Shown here: piece after piece, positions 19,522-28,491 of the stretch
How the letters are laid out: the number at the start of each line of letters is the position of its first letter
How positions within the stretch are numbered: position 1 is the stretch's first letter
DNA from: Roseobacter sp.
GTDB taxonomy: Bacteria > Pseudomonadota > Alphaproteobacteria > Rhodobacterales > Rhodobacteraceae
Reading direction: 5' to 3'
Assembly: GCA_002731875.1 (NCBI GenBank)
Contig: PCCY01000021.1
Location: forward strand, 522,048 to 586,047
Length of the DNA: 64,000 nucleotides
Made by a program: the position numbers and the translations under genes
Notes under the pieces: model-generated
The model's database searches: none
Seen by the model: only the letters and a program-made list of their open reading frames with translations
Told to the model about the DNA's origin: nothing

Positions 19522-20910
19522 TCAATAGCGGTAGTGTTCAGGCTTGAACGGTCCTTCGGGCGTTACCCCGATATAGGCGGCTTGTTCACTGCTAAGTTGC
19601 GTGAGCTTCACGCCGATACGATCAAGGTGCAGTCGGGCCACCTTTTCGTCCAGGTGCTTGGGCAGGATGTATACCTTGTTCTCGTACGCGCCGGTATTTT
19701 CCCACAGTTCGATCTGCGCCAACACTTGGTTGGTAAATGACGCGGACATCACAAACGACGGGTGGCCGGTGGCATTACCAAGGTTCAACAAACGACCTTC
19801 GGAGAGCAGGATCAGACGATTGCCGTTCGGCATCTCGATCATATCGACCTGTTCCTTGATGTTGGTCCATTTATGGTTCTTTAGCGCGGCGACTTGGATC
19901 TCATTGTCGAAGTGGCCGATATTGCCAACAATCGCCATGTCCTTCATCTCGCGCATATGCTCGATGCGGATCACGTCTTTGTTGCCGGTGGTGGTGATGA
20001 AGATATCAGCGGTGGCCAACACGTCTTCCAACAGCACCACTTCAAACCCGTCCATGGCAGCTTGAAGCGCACAGATAGGGTCTACTTCAGTGACTTTTAC
20101 ACGTGCGCCCGCACCAGCCAGCGAAGCAGCAGAGCCTTTGCCGACGTCACCATACCCCATGACGACGGCTACTTTACCCGCCATCATGGTGTCTGTTGCC
20201 CGACGGATACCGTCGACCAGCGATTCCTTGCAGCCATACTTATTGTCAAACTTCGACTTAGTGACAGAGTCGTTCACGTTGATCGCAGGGAAAGGCAACT
20301 GACCTTGCTTGACCAGTTCATACAAGCGATGCACGCCAGTCGTTGTTTCTTCGGAAACGCCTTTGATCTGGTCGCGCATTTTGGTGAACCAACCGGGGGA
20401 TGCTTCCATCCGCTTCTTGATCTGCGCCTTGATAGCGACTTCTTCTTCGGATGTGGGCACAGAAATCACATCTTCGCCCGCTTCCGCGCGCGCACCCAAC
20501 AGTATGTATAGTGTCGCGTCGCCGCCATCGTCCAAAATCAGGTTCGGTCCATCGGGGAACTGAAAGGACTTGTCCAAATAGTCCCAGTGCTCTTCCAGCG
20601 ACTGGCCTTTGATCGCGAAAACCGGCGTTCCGCCAGCAGCGATGGCCGCTGCTGCATGATCCTGGGTCGAGAAAATGTTGCATGATGCCCAACGCACGTC
20701 TGCACCGAGGCAGTTGAGCGTTTCAATCAGAACCGCTGTTTGGATCGTCATATGCAGTGATCCTACGATACGCGCTCCGCTCAACGGTTTCTTTTCTCCG
20801 TACTCGGCACGCAACGCCATCAGACCCGGCATTTCAGTCTCAGCAATATCAAGCTCCTTGCGGCCGTACGCGGCAAGGTTAATGTCTTTAACGATATAAT
20901 CGTTGGCCAT
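19522..20910 (-). CDS. ahcY: Adenosylhomocysteinase
   Basis: SAHase motifs ([42 protein letters not shown]-terminal PFKPEHYRY). Confidence 0.97.
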   Translation of the reverse strand: MANDYIVKDINLAAYGRKELDIAETEMPGLMALRAEYGEKKPLSGARIVGSLHMTIQTAVLIETLNCLGADVRWASCNIFSTQDHAAAAIAAGGTPVFAIKGQSLEEHWDYLDKSFQFPDGPNLILDDGGDATLYILLGARAEAGEDVISVPTSEEEVAIKAQIKKRMEASPGWFTKMRDQIKGVSEETTTGVHRLYELVKQGQLPFPAINVNDSVTKSKFDNKYGCKESLVDGIRRATDTMMAGKVAVVMGYGDVGKGSAASLAGAGARVKVTEVDPICALQAAMDGFEVVLLEDVLATADIFITTTGNKDVIRIEHMREMKDMAIVGNIGHFDNEIQVAALKNHKWTNIKEQVDMIEMPNGNRLILLSEGRLLNLGNATGHPSFVMSASFTNQVLAQIELWENTGAYENKVYILPKHLDEKVARLHLDRIGVKLTQLSSEQAAYIGVTPEGPFKPEHYRY

Positions 20911-21079
20911 GGGGTATCCCTTTTCAAAAATCGGATATTTGGGACGCGATTAGCACTTTGATGAGGCAATCTCAACGGTGGTGAAATCATGGTCGGTTTC
21001 GGGGCGCGACTTAGACGCGTGAATCTTGGTGCCGCGGGTGTTTACCCTGCTATTTTCACTTTGTAGGGACCCTGGCTCC

Positions 21080-21090
21080 GGGGGGGGGGG
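21080..21090 (+). repeat. Homopolymeric G tract (11 G)
   Basis: ctccGGGGGGGGGGGcgcgg, in the intergenic region between the oxidoreductase stop and ahcY start. Confidence 0.9.
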
Positions 21091-21124
21091 CGCGGTAACT
21101 GTGGCACCCGCATTTCAACCTGTT

Positions 21125-22471
21125 CTAAAGCATAGACGAAATGTCCGATGCCCCGGTCGGATAGGCAAACATCGTTTCTTTTAGTTGATCTGCGGTCAGC
21201 CCGTGCCGCACGGCCAGGGTAAAGATGTTGATAACCTCATCGGCATGTGGCCCAAGCAGATGGGCACCCAAGATGCGGCCGCTGCCTTCTTCTACAAGAA
21301 CCTTGTGGCCAGAAATGGTTTCGGCCTGCTGACGAGTCGAGAACCAACCCGGAGTACGATCGGATTGCATGCGGAACTTCAGGCCTTTCTCGCGCACTTG
21401 GGCCTCGTCCAGCCCTACCCGTGCGATCGGCGGCAGGGTGAAAGCGACAGATGGCACACCAGTATAATTTGGCGTGATATGGTTGCCGTCCAGCAGATTG
21501 GCCGCGACAACCTTGCCGTCATGATTTGATACTGGCGTCAGTGATGGGCCCATTTGGGCGGTGTCGCCGGCAGCATAAACCGCCGGGTTCGACGTGCTTT
21601 GCAAATACTGGTTGAGGGCCAGCTTGCCATCACGCAATTCTACATCTCCGGCATCCAGATCAAGCGATGCGAAATCCGGTTGGCGTCCAGCTGCATGCAC
21701 GACGAGATCCGCATCATAGGTCCGGGTCCCCCCTTTCCCACCAGCGATAACACGAAAGGCATCGCCAGTCTTTTCCACACGTTCGACCGTGGTTTCGGCA
21801 TGTAGCGTCACGCCGATATCTTCGTATTTTTCCATCAGCCACCCGACAAGGTCTGGGTCAAAGCCAGTCAGCATTCTGTCACCCTGCTGAAGGATCGTCA
21901 CCTCCGCTCCGGCACGCGCCGCGATGTGCGAAAACTCGGCCGCGATATAACCTCCGCCGACCAACACGATCCGGCGGGGTAAACGCTCCATTTCCAAGAA
22001 GCCTTGATTATCAACAAGGTATTCCTCACCCGAAATGCCCAGCGTCACCGCTTCAGATCCAGTGGCCAGAACGATATGCTTGGCCTCTAGCCTCTCGTCA
22101 TTGATTGCGACCGAGTTCGGGCCGACAAAGCGCGCTTTTCCGTGGTAGGTCGCGATACCACTATCCGAGAAGCTTTTTTCCTTCTTCTCTGGCACAGGAT
22201 CAGTGAATCCGCGTTTGAATTCCATGAGGCTGCGCCAATCAATCCGCACCTCGCCCTCGACCCCCTTACCGTCCATCCGACGTACGTGATCGGCAGCAGA
22301 CGTTCCGCCAATCAACATCTTTTTGGGGTCACATCCGCGCAACGCACAGGTGCCGCCATAGGGGCGAAAATCGGTAACCGCCACACTAAGGCCTGCGGCG
22401 CTGACGCGGCGCGCTACGGTCGTCGCGGCGGTACCGCTTCCGATGACTATCAGATCGTAGGTCGTGCTCAT
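21125..22471 (-). CDS. NAD(P)/FAD-dependent oxidoreductase (glutathione/mercuric reductase-like family)
   Basis: Start MSTTYDLIVIGSGTAATTVARRVSAAG; redox motif GGTCALRGCDPKK; second Rossmann motif VLVGGGYIAAEFSH. Confidence 0.85.
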   Translation of the reverse strand: MSTTYDLIVIGSGTAATTVARRVSAAGLSVAVTDFRPYGGTCALRGCDPKKMLIGGTSAADHVRRMDGKGVEGEVRIDWRSLMEFKRGFTDPVPEKKEKSFSDSGIATYHGKARFVGPNSVAINDERLEAKHIVLATGSEAVTLGISGEEYLVDNQGFLEMERLPRRIVLVGGGYIAAEFSHIAARAGAEVTILQQGDRMLTGFDPDLVGWLMEKYEDIGVTLHAETTVERVEKTGDAFRVIAGGKGGTRTYDADLVVHAAGRQPDFASLDLDAGDVELRDGKLALNQYLQSTSNPAVYAAGDTAQMGPSLTPVSNHDGKVVAANLLDGNHITPNYTGVPSVAFTLPPIARVGLDEAQVREKGLKFRMQSDRTPGWFSTRQQAETISGHKVLVEEGSGRILGAHLLGPHADEVINIFTLAVRHGLTADQLKETMFAYPTGASDISSML

Positions 22472-22695
22472 GATGGATCTCCCCATTTTATTGTCATGCG
22501 GCACGCTGTATCTGCATAACGCGAGTGATAATTTTCCCGTACAGGGCTTCAACATCCAAGCCGTGCTCGTGATGCTCTGTATTCAACTACAGGCTAACGC
22601 CAAAGTTCCGCTTGAGCCGCTATCCATGCGAAGCCCAGATGCATGTGCCTGCTTCCCTGGCCTGCCCGGCGAAGGTCAGGTCACGGTCACAAACG

Positions 22696-23620
22696 TTATC
22701 CTGCGCGGCAACTCAGCATTGTCACATCTTTATCAAAGGTCTGCCCAGCGAGCTTTAATCCCTCCACGGTAGTGAGATAGGGAAAGATCGTGTCGCCGAA
22801 CGCGTTGATCGTCATGCCCGCTTTTCGGGCCATCACCAACGTCTGGATACTGTCGGAACCTTCTGCAGCAATGATCTGGCCCCAAAGCAGCAGGTCCGTT
22901 TTCCGGTCAGCGACAAGCTTGATAACCCCGCGTGGGTCGCGCGCAGCCTGCGCCCGCGGCACTTGGTCAAGAGGCAATTCGGAGACCTTGACCTCGTAAC
23001 CCGCGTTGCGTGCCTGACGTTCGCCAAGGTCAACGCCTGCACCTTTGGGGTCAGTGAACACCACCCAGGGCATCGCGCTGTTGTCATAGCAGTTGTTACC
23101 GCCCAAGACCGCATTGCGGGTCGCGATCTTGGCCCCGTAGGCCGCCATATAGACGAACCGGTCAAGACGGTTACACCTTCAGCCCGGAACAAATCCGCCA
23201 AAACCTGAGAGACCTCTGGTTCAGCGTCCGGTAATAAGCGCGAGCGGGTTACAAGAGTAACCTTGACCCCCATCCGTGCCATCATTTGCGCCAATTCTGC
23301 ACCGATCTAGCCGGTGCCGACAAAGATCAGGCTGGCGGGCAGAGTTTCCAGTTCGGGAAGCGAACTGCTGTCGAGAAGATCGACATCCTCGATCCCGCGG
23401 ATCGCCGGGACAAGCGTACGACGCCCTGTCGCGACCAACGTCTTGGGTGCCGTGATATCGCGACCGCCCCCGTTGACGCCCACGCTGACTAGAACGAGGG
23501 GTAAGGTACAGCACGACGTCATGACCAGCGCCCCGAGCGCGGCAAAAGCTATGGCGACCCACCCCGGCTCTCGTCTGTGTCAGCGTTGATCGGTGTAGGG
23601 GCAGATGCTGTCGTGTCCAT
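22696..23620 (-). pseudogene. Decayed mer locus: merT 5' remnant joined to fragmented merA
   Basis: merT-like N-terminus (MDTTASAPTPINADTDESRG, then +1-frame WVAIAFAALGALVMTSCCTLPLVLVSVGVNG) runs into merA-like ITAPKTLVATGRRTLVPAIRGIEDVDLLDSSSLPELETLPASLIFVGTG-stop-IGAELAQMMARMGVKVTL..., then a frame change to the merA C-terminus AAYGAKIATRNAV...MPWVVFTDP...LSCRAG. Confidence 0.88.
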
Positions 23621-23691
23621 GCGGGTCTCCTTGCGATCAACTGCAACGAGTCTTAAGGTCTGTAAGTGATACAGGCTCAGGGAGTATTTCA

Positions 23692-24108
23692 GTGAAAACG
23701 AAGAACACTTTCGTGAGACCGATGCAGCGGGCAGCGTTGGCCCGTGAAACTGGATGCAACCTCGAGACAATTCGATATTACGAGACAATCGGCGTGATGC
23801 CGAACCCGCCCCGGGACCCAAACGGTTATCGCTGCTATGACGAAAATCATGTGCGCCGCCTGCGGTTTGTGATGCGCGCCCGCGACTTGGGATTTTCGCT
23901 CGAGGAAATAAGAGGGTTGCTAACCTTAGTCGATAATGAAACGCGGTCGTGTGCAGAAGTTGAGCGGATCGCTTTGCAGCACCTTAAAGATGTCCAGACC
24001 AAAATTGCGGACCTGGTTCGGATCGAGACCGCGCTTAGCAACACGCTGGTGCATTGTAGCGGCGCTGATGTGCCGGAATGTGCCGTATTAGACGCTTTGT
24101 TGGATTGA
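23692..24108 (+). CDS. MerR family metal-type regulator (divergent from mer remnant)
   Basis: GTG start; MerR HTH ALARETGCNLETIRYYETIGVMPNPPRDPNGYRCYDENHVRRLRFV; C-terminal Cys residues (RSCAEVE, HCSGADVPECAVLDALL). Confidence 0.83.
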   Translation: MKTKNTFVRPMQRAALARETGCNLETIRYYETIGVMPNPPRDPNGYRCYDENHVRRLRFVMRARDLGFSLEEIRGLLTLVDNETRSCAEVERIALQHLKDVQTKIADLVRIETALSNTLVHCSGADVPECAVLDALLD

Positions 24109-24203
24109 TGAGAAGGTTACGTGGGACAAGAACACCGATCTCCACAGCGCATTAGGAAACGGCATGGCAATCAACCGGCACCATTGGGAGGTGCCTGATG
24201 TTC

Positions 24204-24506
24204 CTAGTCAAGAGAAGCAATAATCGTATGCTGTGTTTCCAAACCCGCCATCCAGTTTGTTCCTTGGGCAGTTACACACGCCGTGCCATCCGATAAGGTT
24301 TTGACCGCGGACCAAGTTCCGGTCATTTCGGACGCCCATACCTGAACATTGCCGTCTTTCTGATTAGGGACCGGTTCCTCACCGTACCAATCCACCAATG
24401 ACGCCTTCAATTCCTGTGCTGGCATGCAAACTTCACCGGCAAAGGCGGGTGCACTTACCGTGCCAAGTGCAAGGGTCAGGACTAAAGTTGAAATAACAGG
24501 TTTCAT
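24204..24506 (-). CDS. Small secreted protein of unknown function (about 100 aa)
   Basis: Signal peptide MKPVISTLVLTLALGTVSAPAFA, mature domain with two Cys (GEVCMPAQ...GTACVTAQ). Confidence 0.7.
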   Translation of the reverse strand: MKPVISTLVLTLALGTVSAPAFAGEVCMPAQELKASLVDWYGEEPVPNQKDGNVQVWASEMTGTWSAVKTLSDGTACVTAQGTNWMAGLETQHTIIASLD

Positions 24507-24576
24507 GATTGTCTCCTTCATGGGAAGAACACGGAAACTGTGTAAATGTTCCACATTCCTGAAGCAGAGGCATCCT

Positions 24577-25170
24577 ATGGCGCAGCAACCCCGCGCGTGG
24601 CAACGCATGTTATCCGGTCGCAGGCTAGACCTTCTTGACCCGACGCCGGTCGATATCGAGATCGAAGACATCGCGCACGGGCTGGCGTTCGTGGCGCGGT
24701 GGAACGGGCAAACCCACGGTGATTTTGCCTATTCCGTTGCCGAACATTCGTTGCTTGTCGAAACCATCTATGGGCGATTGAACCCCAAGGCACCGGCAAA
24801 GTGGCGACTGGCTGCATTACTGCATGATGCGCCCGAATACGTGATCGGCGATATGATATCGCCGGTCAAGGCGGCTGTCGGTCCGGAATACACTGCGCTG
24901 GACCAGCGCTTGACAGCGGCAATTCACATCAGATTTGGTTTGCCGGCAGCAATCCCGAAATCCGTCAAACAACAGATCAAGAAAGCCGACAAAATCAGCG
25001 CGTGGATGGAGGCTACACAGATTGCCGGATTTTCACACGCCGAATCGTCGCGATTTTTCGGCAAACCTGATCCTGCAACATTAGAAGGGCTGGCGATCGT
25101 GCTGCGCCCCCCGACCGAAACCCGTGTTGCCTTTACTGAACGGCACAATGATTTACTGCGAGACCTTTGA
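24577..25170 (+). CDS. HD domain-containing hydrolase (YfbR-like)
   Basis: FAYSVAEHSLLV...ALLHDAPEYVIGDMISPVK (H...HD motif). Confidence 0.88.
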   Translation: MAQQPRAWQRMLSGRRLDLLDPTPVDIEIEDIAHGLAFVARWNGQTHGDFAYSVAEHSLLVETIYGRLNPKAPAKWRLAALLHDAPEYVIGDMISPVKAAVGPEYTALDQRLTAAIHIRFGLPAAIPKSVKQQIKKADKISAWMEATQIAGFSHAESSRFFGKPDPATLEGLAIVLRPPTETRVAFTERHNDLLRDL

Positions 25171-25658
25171 TGATCGTCGTGCGGCCTGCTCTTTCTCTGG
25201 ATGCGCCCGAAATGGCACAGCTGTTGAACAAGATTATCGCGATCGGCGGCACCACCGCGTTGGTGCGACCGGTTACCGCGCAGGACCTGAAAGACTGGAT
25301 GGCCTTTGCCGCCGACAAAAGTGCCTGGCACGTCGCGCTGGAAGACGCAGCGGGGGGCGTGGTCGGCTTTCAATGGATCAGCCCACATCCGAAACTTCCA
25401 GCGGCGGCGTGTGATATCGCCAGCTTTGTGAAGGTCGGGCGCACAGGGCTTGGCATCGGTTCGGCGCTTTTCGATGCAACAGCCAGGGCCGCTGAAAGAC
25501 TTGGCTATACCTGGATCAATGCGACGATCCGAGGTGATAATAACGGCGGTTTAACCTATTATCAAAGCCGGGGTTTCCGTGTTTGGCACGTTGACGACAA
25601 TGTGGAGCTTGAAACAGGTCAAATCGTCACGAAGATCAGCAAGCGCTATGATATCTGA
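25170..25658 (+). CDS. GNAT family N-acetyltransferase
   Basis: ALEDAAGGVVGFQWI...VKVGRTGLGIGSALFDATARAAERLGY...NGGLTYYQSRGF; overlaps HD gene stop (TGATGA). Confidence 0.85.
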   Translation: MIVVRPALSLDAPEMAQLLNKIIAIGGTTALVRPVTAQDLKDWMAFAADKSAWHVALEDAAGGVVGFQWISPHPKLPAAACDIASFVKVGRTGLGIGSALFDATARAAERLGYTWINATIRGDNNGGLTYYQSRGFRVWHVDDNVELETGQIVTKISKRYDI

Positions 25659-25661
25659 ACT

Positions 25662-26237
25662 TTAGCGTGGCGATCTTTTCGCCAGGATCCGCTGCAAGGT
25701 GCGTCTGTGCATGTTCAAGCGTCGCGCCGTTTCCGAAACATTCCGATCACACAGCTCGTACACACGCTGTATGTGTTCCCAACGCACGCGGTCCGCGCTC
25801 ATCGGGTTTTCTGGCGGAGCGGGCAAATCATCGCCGGTCGCCAAAAGGGCATTGGTGATATCATTCGCATCGGCGGGTTTCGACAGATAGTCAATTGCGC
25901 CGATCTTGACAGCCGCGACAGCCGTCGCGATCGCACCATAGCCAGTCAAGACAACCACCCGCGCGTCGGGTCGCTTTTCGCGCAGCACTTCGACGATATC
26001 CAGACCGTTGCCATCTTGCAGACGCAGGTCCACCACAGCAAAGGCCGGGGGTCGGCCCGTGGCGATAGCGCAACCGGCTGCTACTGAATCCCCTGTCTCC
26101 ACCTCAAAGCCCCGTTTTTCCATCGCCTTGGCCAAACGTCGCAAAAACGGCTCATCATCATCAATCAACAGCAGTGATCGATCTTCTACTAGATCAAGCG
26201 CATTTTCCTGAACCATTTCGTGCCTCGTCGCTACCAC
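25662..26237 (-). CDS. regA: Redox response regulator RegA/PrrA/ActR
   Basis: Receiver domain (LLLIDDDEPFLRRLAKAMEKRGF, VVDLRLQDGNGLDIVE, VVLTGYGAIATAV) with Fis-type HTH ETARRLNMHRRTLQRILAKRSPR. Confidence 0.93.
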   Translation of the reverse strand: MVATRHEMVQENALDLVEDRSLLLIDDDEPFLRRLAKAMEKRGFEVETGDSVAAGCAIATGRPPAFAVVDLRLQDGNGLDIVEVLREKRPDARVVVLTGYGAIATAVAAVKIGAIDYLSKPADANDITNALLATGDDLPAPPENPMSADRVRWEHIQRVYELCDRNVSETARRLNMHRRTLQRILAKRSPR

Positions 26238-26291
26238 TTGAACATCTCTTTGGGCAAAGAGTATGCGCCTCTGTGAAGATAGGCAAATACT

Positions 26292-26909
26292 CTACTGATT
26301 TTCGACAAAGCACGCGACTTTGTCTGCCATATCGGCCGGTGGGATATCACGCCGGAAAAAATCGACATAGCCTTCCTGCGGCATCACAAGATAGGTCATG
26401 GTGGTATGATCGACCAAATAGGTGTCGTCGTCAGCTTCATGCGCCTTGAAGTAGGTTCGGTACGCGTCGCTTGCTGCTTTGACTTGGTCTGGCGTTCCGG
26501 TAAGTCCGACCATCTTGGGGTGCATATAGCTGACGAATTCGCCCACAACCTTTGGCGTGTCTCTTTTTGGATCAATAGAGATGAATACCGGCGTCACTGA
26601 CAGACCACGGTCCGCCAGAACGTCGACCGCAGCGGCATTTCGGCTAACGTCCATGGGGCACACATCCGGGCAGTAGGTATATCCAAAATACACCAAGCTC
26701 GGCTCGGTGATGATATCCTTGTCGGTCACTGTCTGACCGTTGGTGTTTATCAGCTCGAACGGTCCGCCCAGATCATCGCCCCCGGCGACGGCAGAACTCT
26801 TGCATTGCGCATATTTGTCGGCGGCGTTCGGCCACAGACCCAGTTCAAACGCTATCCACGCCAAAGCAGGCACGATCAAAATCAAGCCTGTTACCCATCC
26901 AAGTCTCAT
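26292..26909 (-). CDS. senC: SCO1/SenC family protein (copper chaperone-type, PrrC)
   Basis: TYCPDVCPMD (CxxxC) motif, SIDPKRDTP, conserved distal His (VDHTT); located between regA and regB. Confidence 0.9.
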   Translation of the reverse strand: MRLGWVTGLILIVPALAWIAFELGLWPNAADKYAQCKSSAVAGGDDLGGPFELINTNGQTVTDKDIITEPSLVYFGYTYCPDVCPMDVSRNAAAVDVLADRGLSVTPVFISIDPKRDTPKVVGEFVSYMHPKMVGLTGTPDQVKAASDAYRTYFKAHEADDDTYLVDHTTMTYLVMPQEGYVDFFRRDIPPADMADKVACFVENQ

Positions 26910-27010
26910 CCTATAGCTCCAATGCGAAAGCGCGCCCTTGATCGCGCAATGGGGGGCACCTACGCTGCAATTTTGTCGGTGCATAGCACCAAGTTGAAAA
27001 AGGTGCGCCA

Positions 27011-28399
27011 ATGACGCAGGCCACGATCAAACCATTGGGCGACCGGACGCGGGCCAACTGGATCAGACTGCGCACCATGATTGTGTTGCGTTGGGTCGCG
27101 ATTGCGGGGCAATTGATTGCAATCACGGTGGCCCAGCGCCTGTTCGGTCTACAGCTGGAGCTAGCGCTTTGCTACTTCGCCATCGGTGTATCGGTCATCG
27201 GTAATTTGATCGCCACACTGGTGTTTCCCGAAAATAAACGGCTTTCGGAATATGAAAACCTGTCAATGGTGCTGTTCGATCTATTGCAGCTCAGCTTTTT
27301 GCTATTTGTCACCGGAGGCCTGAACAACCCATTTTCGCTGTTGCTGCTGGCACCGGTTACAATTTCAGCCACCGCGCTCAGCTTGCGATCGACCGTGGTG
27401 TTGTGTGGGACCGCTATAGTATTAGTCTCTATTCTGGCGACATATCACTTTCCGCTGATCACCCAAAACGGTGGCCTCATGGAAATTCCTGATGTCTTTG
27501 TCTTTGGAAATTGGATCGCTTTGATCATCGCCATCGTATTTTCCACAGCATATTCCCGACGGGTCACTACCGAAATCCATTCCATGTCCGATGCGTTGAC
27601 AGCGACCCAGATGGCACTGGCCCGCGAGCAGAAATTAACTGACCTGGGCGGGGTCGTTGCCGCCGCCGCGCACGAACTGGGCACACCACTGGCGACGATC
27701 AAACTGACCAGCGTCGAACTGTTGAGCGAACTGCAATCTTGGCCGGAACTGGCCGAAGATGCGGCTCTGATCCGGGATCAAGCCGACCGATGCCGTGATA
27801 TTTTGCGAGACATGGGAAGGGCTGGAAAGGACGATCTGCATATGCACACAGCCCCGTTGATGACAGTATTGGAAGAAGCCGCTGAACCACATCGGATGCG
27901 TGGAAAAACCATAGAGTTCTCAATAGATCCAACTGCCAGTGATACAGTCGACCAGCCGGCGATATACCGCAAACCCGAAATCATTCATGGTCTACGCAAC
28001 CTTATCCAAAACGCGGTCGATTTTGCCAGTACGACCGTCTGGGTCGAAGCGAACTGGACAGACCGTCATATCTCGGTACGAATTTTTGACGACGGCAAAG
28101 GCTTTCCTCCCTATCTTCTGGGGCGGATCGGCGACCCTTTCATGCGGCGCCGCAGGCCTGAACCCGCCTCGTCTGAACGCCCGGAATACGAAGGGATGGG
28201 GTTAGGGCTGTTCATCGCGAAAACGTTGCTTGAAAGATCTGGTGCCGAACTGCGATTTGCCAACGGGTCAGAAGACCCGACCGACCGCTTTAATGAATTA
28301 GGCGCAGTGGTAGAGGTCATCTGGCCACGTCGCCAGTTAGATGCGCAGACAACAAACGGATCGACATCGCTTGGTGAAAACCTTCCAATTCGCATATGA
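27011..28399 (+). CDS. regB: Redox sensor histidine kinase RegB/PrrB/ActS
   Basis: TGGLNNPFSLLLLAPV quinone-motif, AAAHELGTPLATIKLT H-box, DQADRCRDILRDMGRAGKDD redox-Cys region; divergent from senC-regA. Confidence 0.93.
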   Translation: MTQATIKPLGDRTRANWIRLRTMIVLRWVAIAGQLIAITVAQRLFGLQLELALCYFAIGVSVIGNLIATLVFPENKRLSEYENLSMVLFDLLQLSFLLFVTGGLNNPFSLLLLAPVTISATALSLRSTVVLCGTAIVLVSILATYHFPLITQNGGLMEIPDVFVFGNWIALIIAIVFSTAYSRRVTTEIHSMSDALTATQMALAREQKLTDLGGVVAAAAHELGTPLATIKLTSVELLSELQSWPELAEDAALIRDQADRCRDILRDMGRAGKDDLHMHTAPLMTVLEEAAEPHRMRGKTIEFSIDPTASDTVDQPAIYRKPEIIHGLRNLIQNAVDFASTTVWVEANWTDRHISVRIFDDGKGFPPYLLGRIGDPFMRRRRPEPASSERPEYEGMGLGLFIAKTLLERSGAELRFANGSEDPTDRFNELGAVVEVIWPRRQLDAQTTNGSTSLGENLPIRI

Positions 28400-28430
28400 T
28401 TCACACCAATTGCGTCCGTTGTAATCATCG

Positions 28431-28445
28431 TTAACGAAAGATTAA
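28431..28445. promoter_or_regulatory. CtrA box (TTAA-N7-TTAA) upstream of the DivL-like PAS gene
   Basis: TTAAcgaaagaTTAA, exact match to the full CtrA consensus, 46 nt upstream of the TTG start at 28492. Confidence 0.65.
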
Positions 28446-28491
28446 CGTTTTACGCGTCTAAACACCGGATTATTAATGAAAGTGTTCTGAA

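Noticed and set aside
20911-21124. Possible SAH-type riboswitch upstream of ahcY
   Set aside because: I could not recognise the conserved SAH riboswitch core; a covariance-model search (Infernal/Rfam) would be needed.
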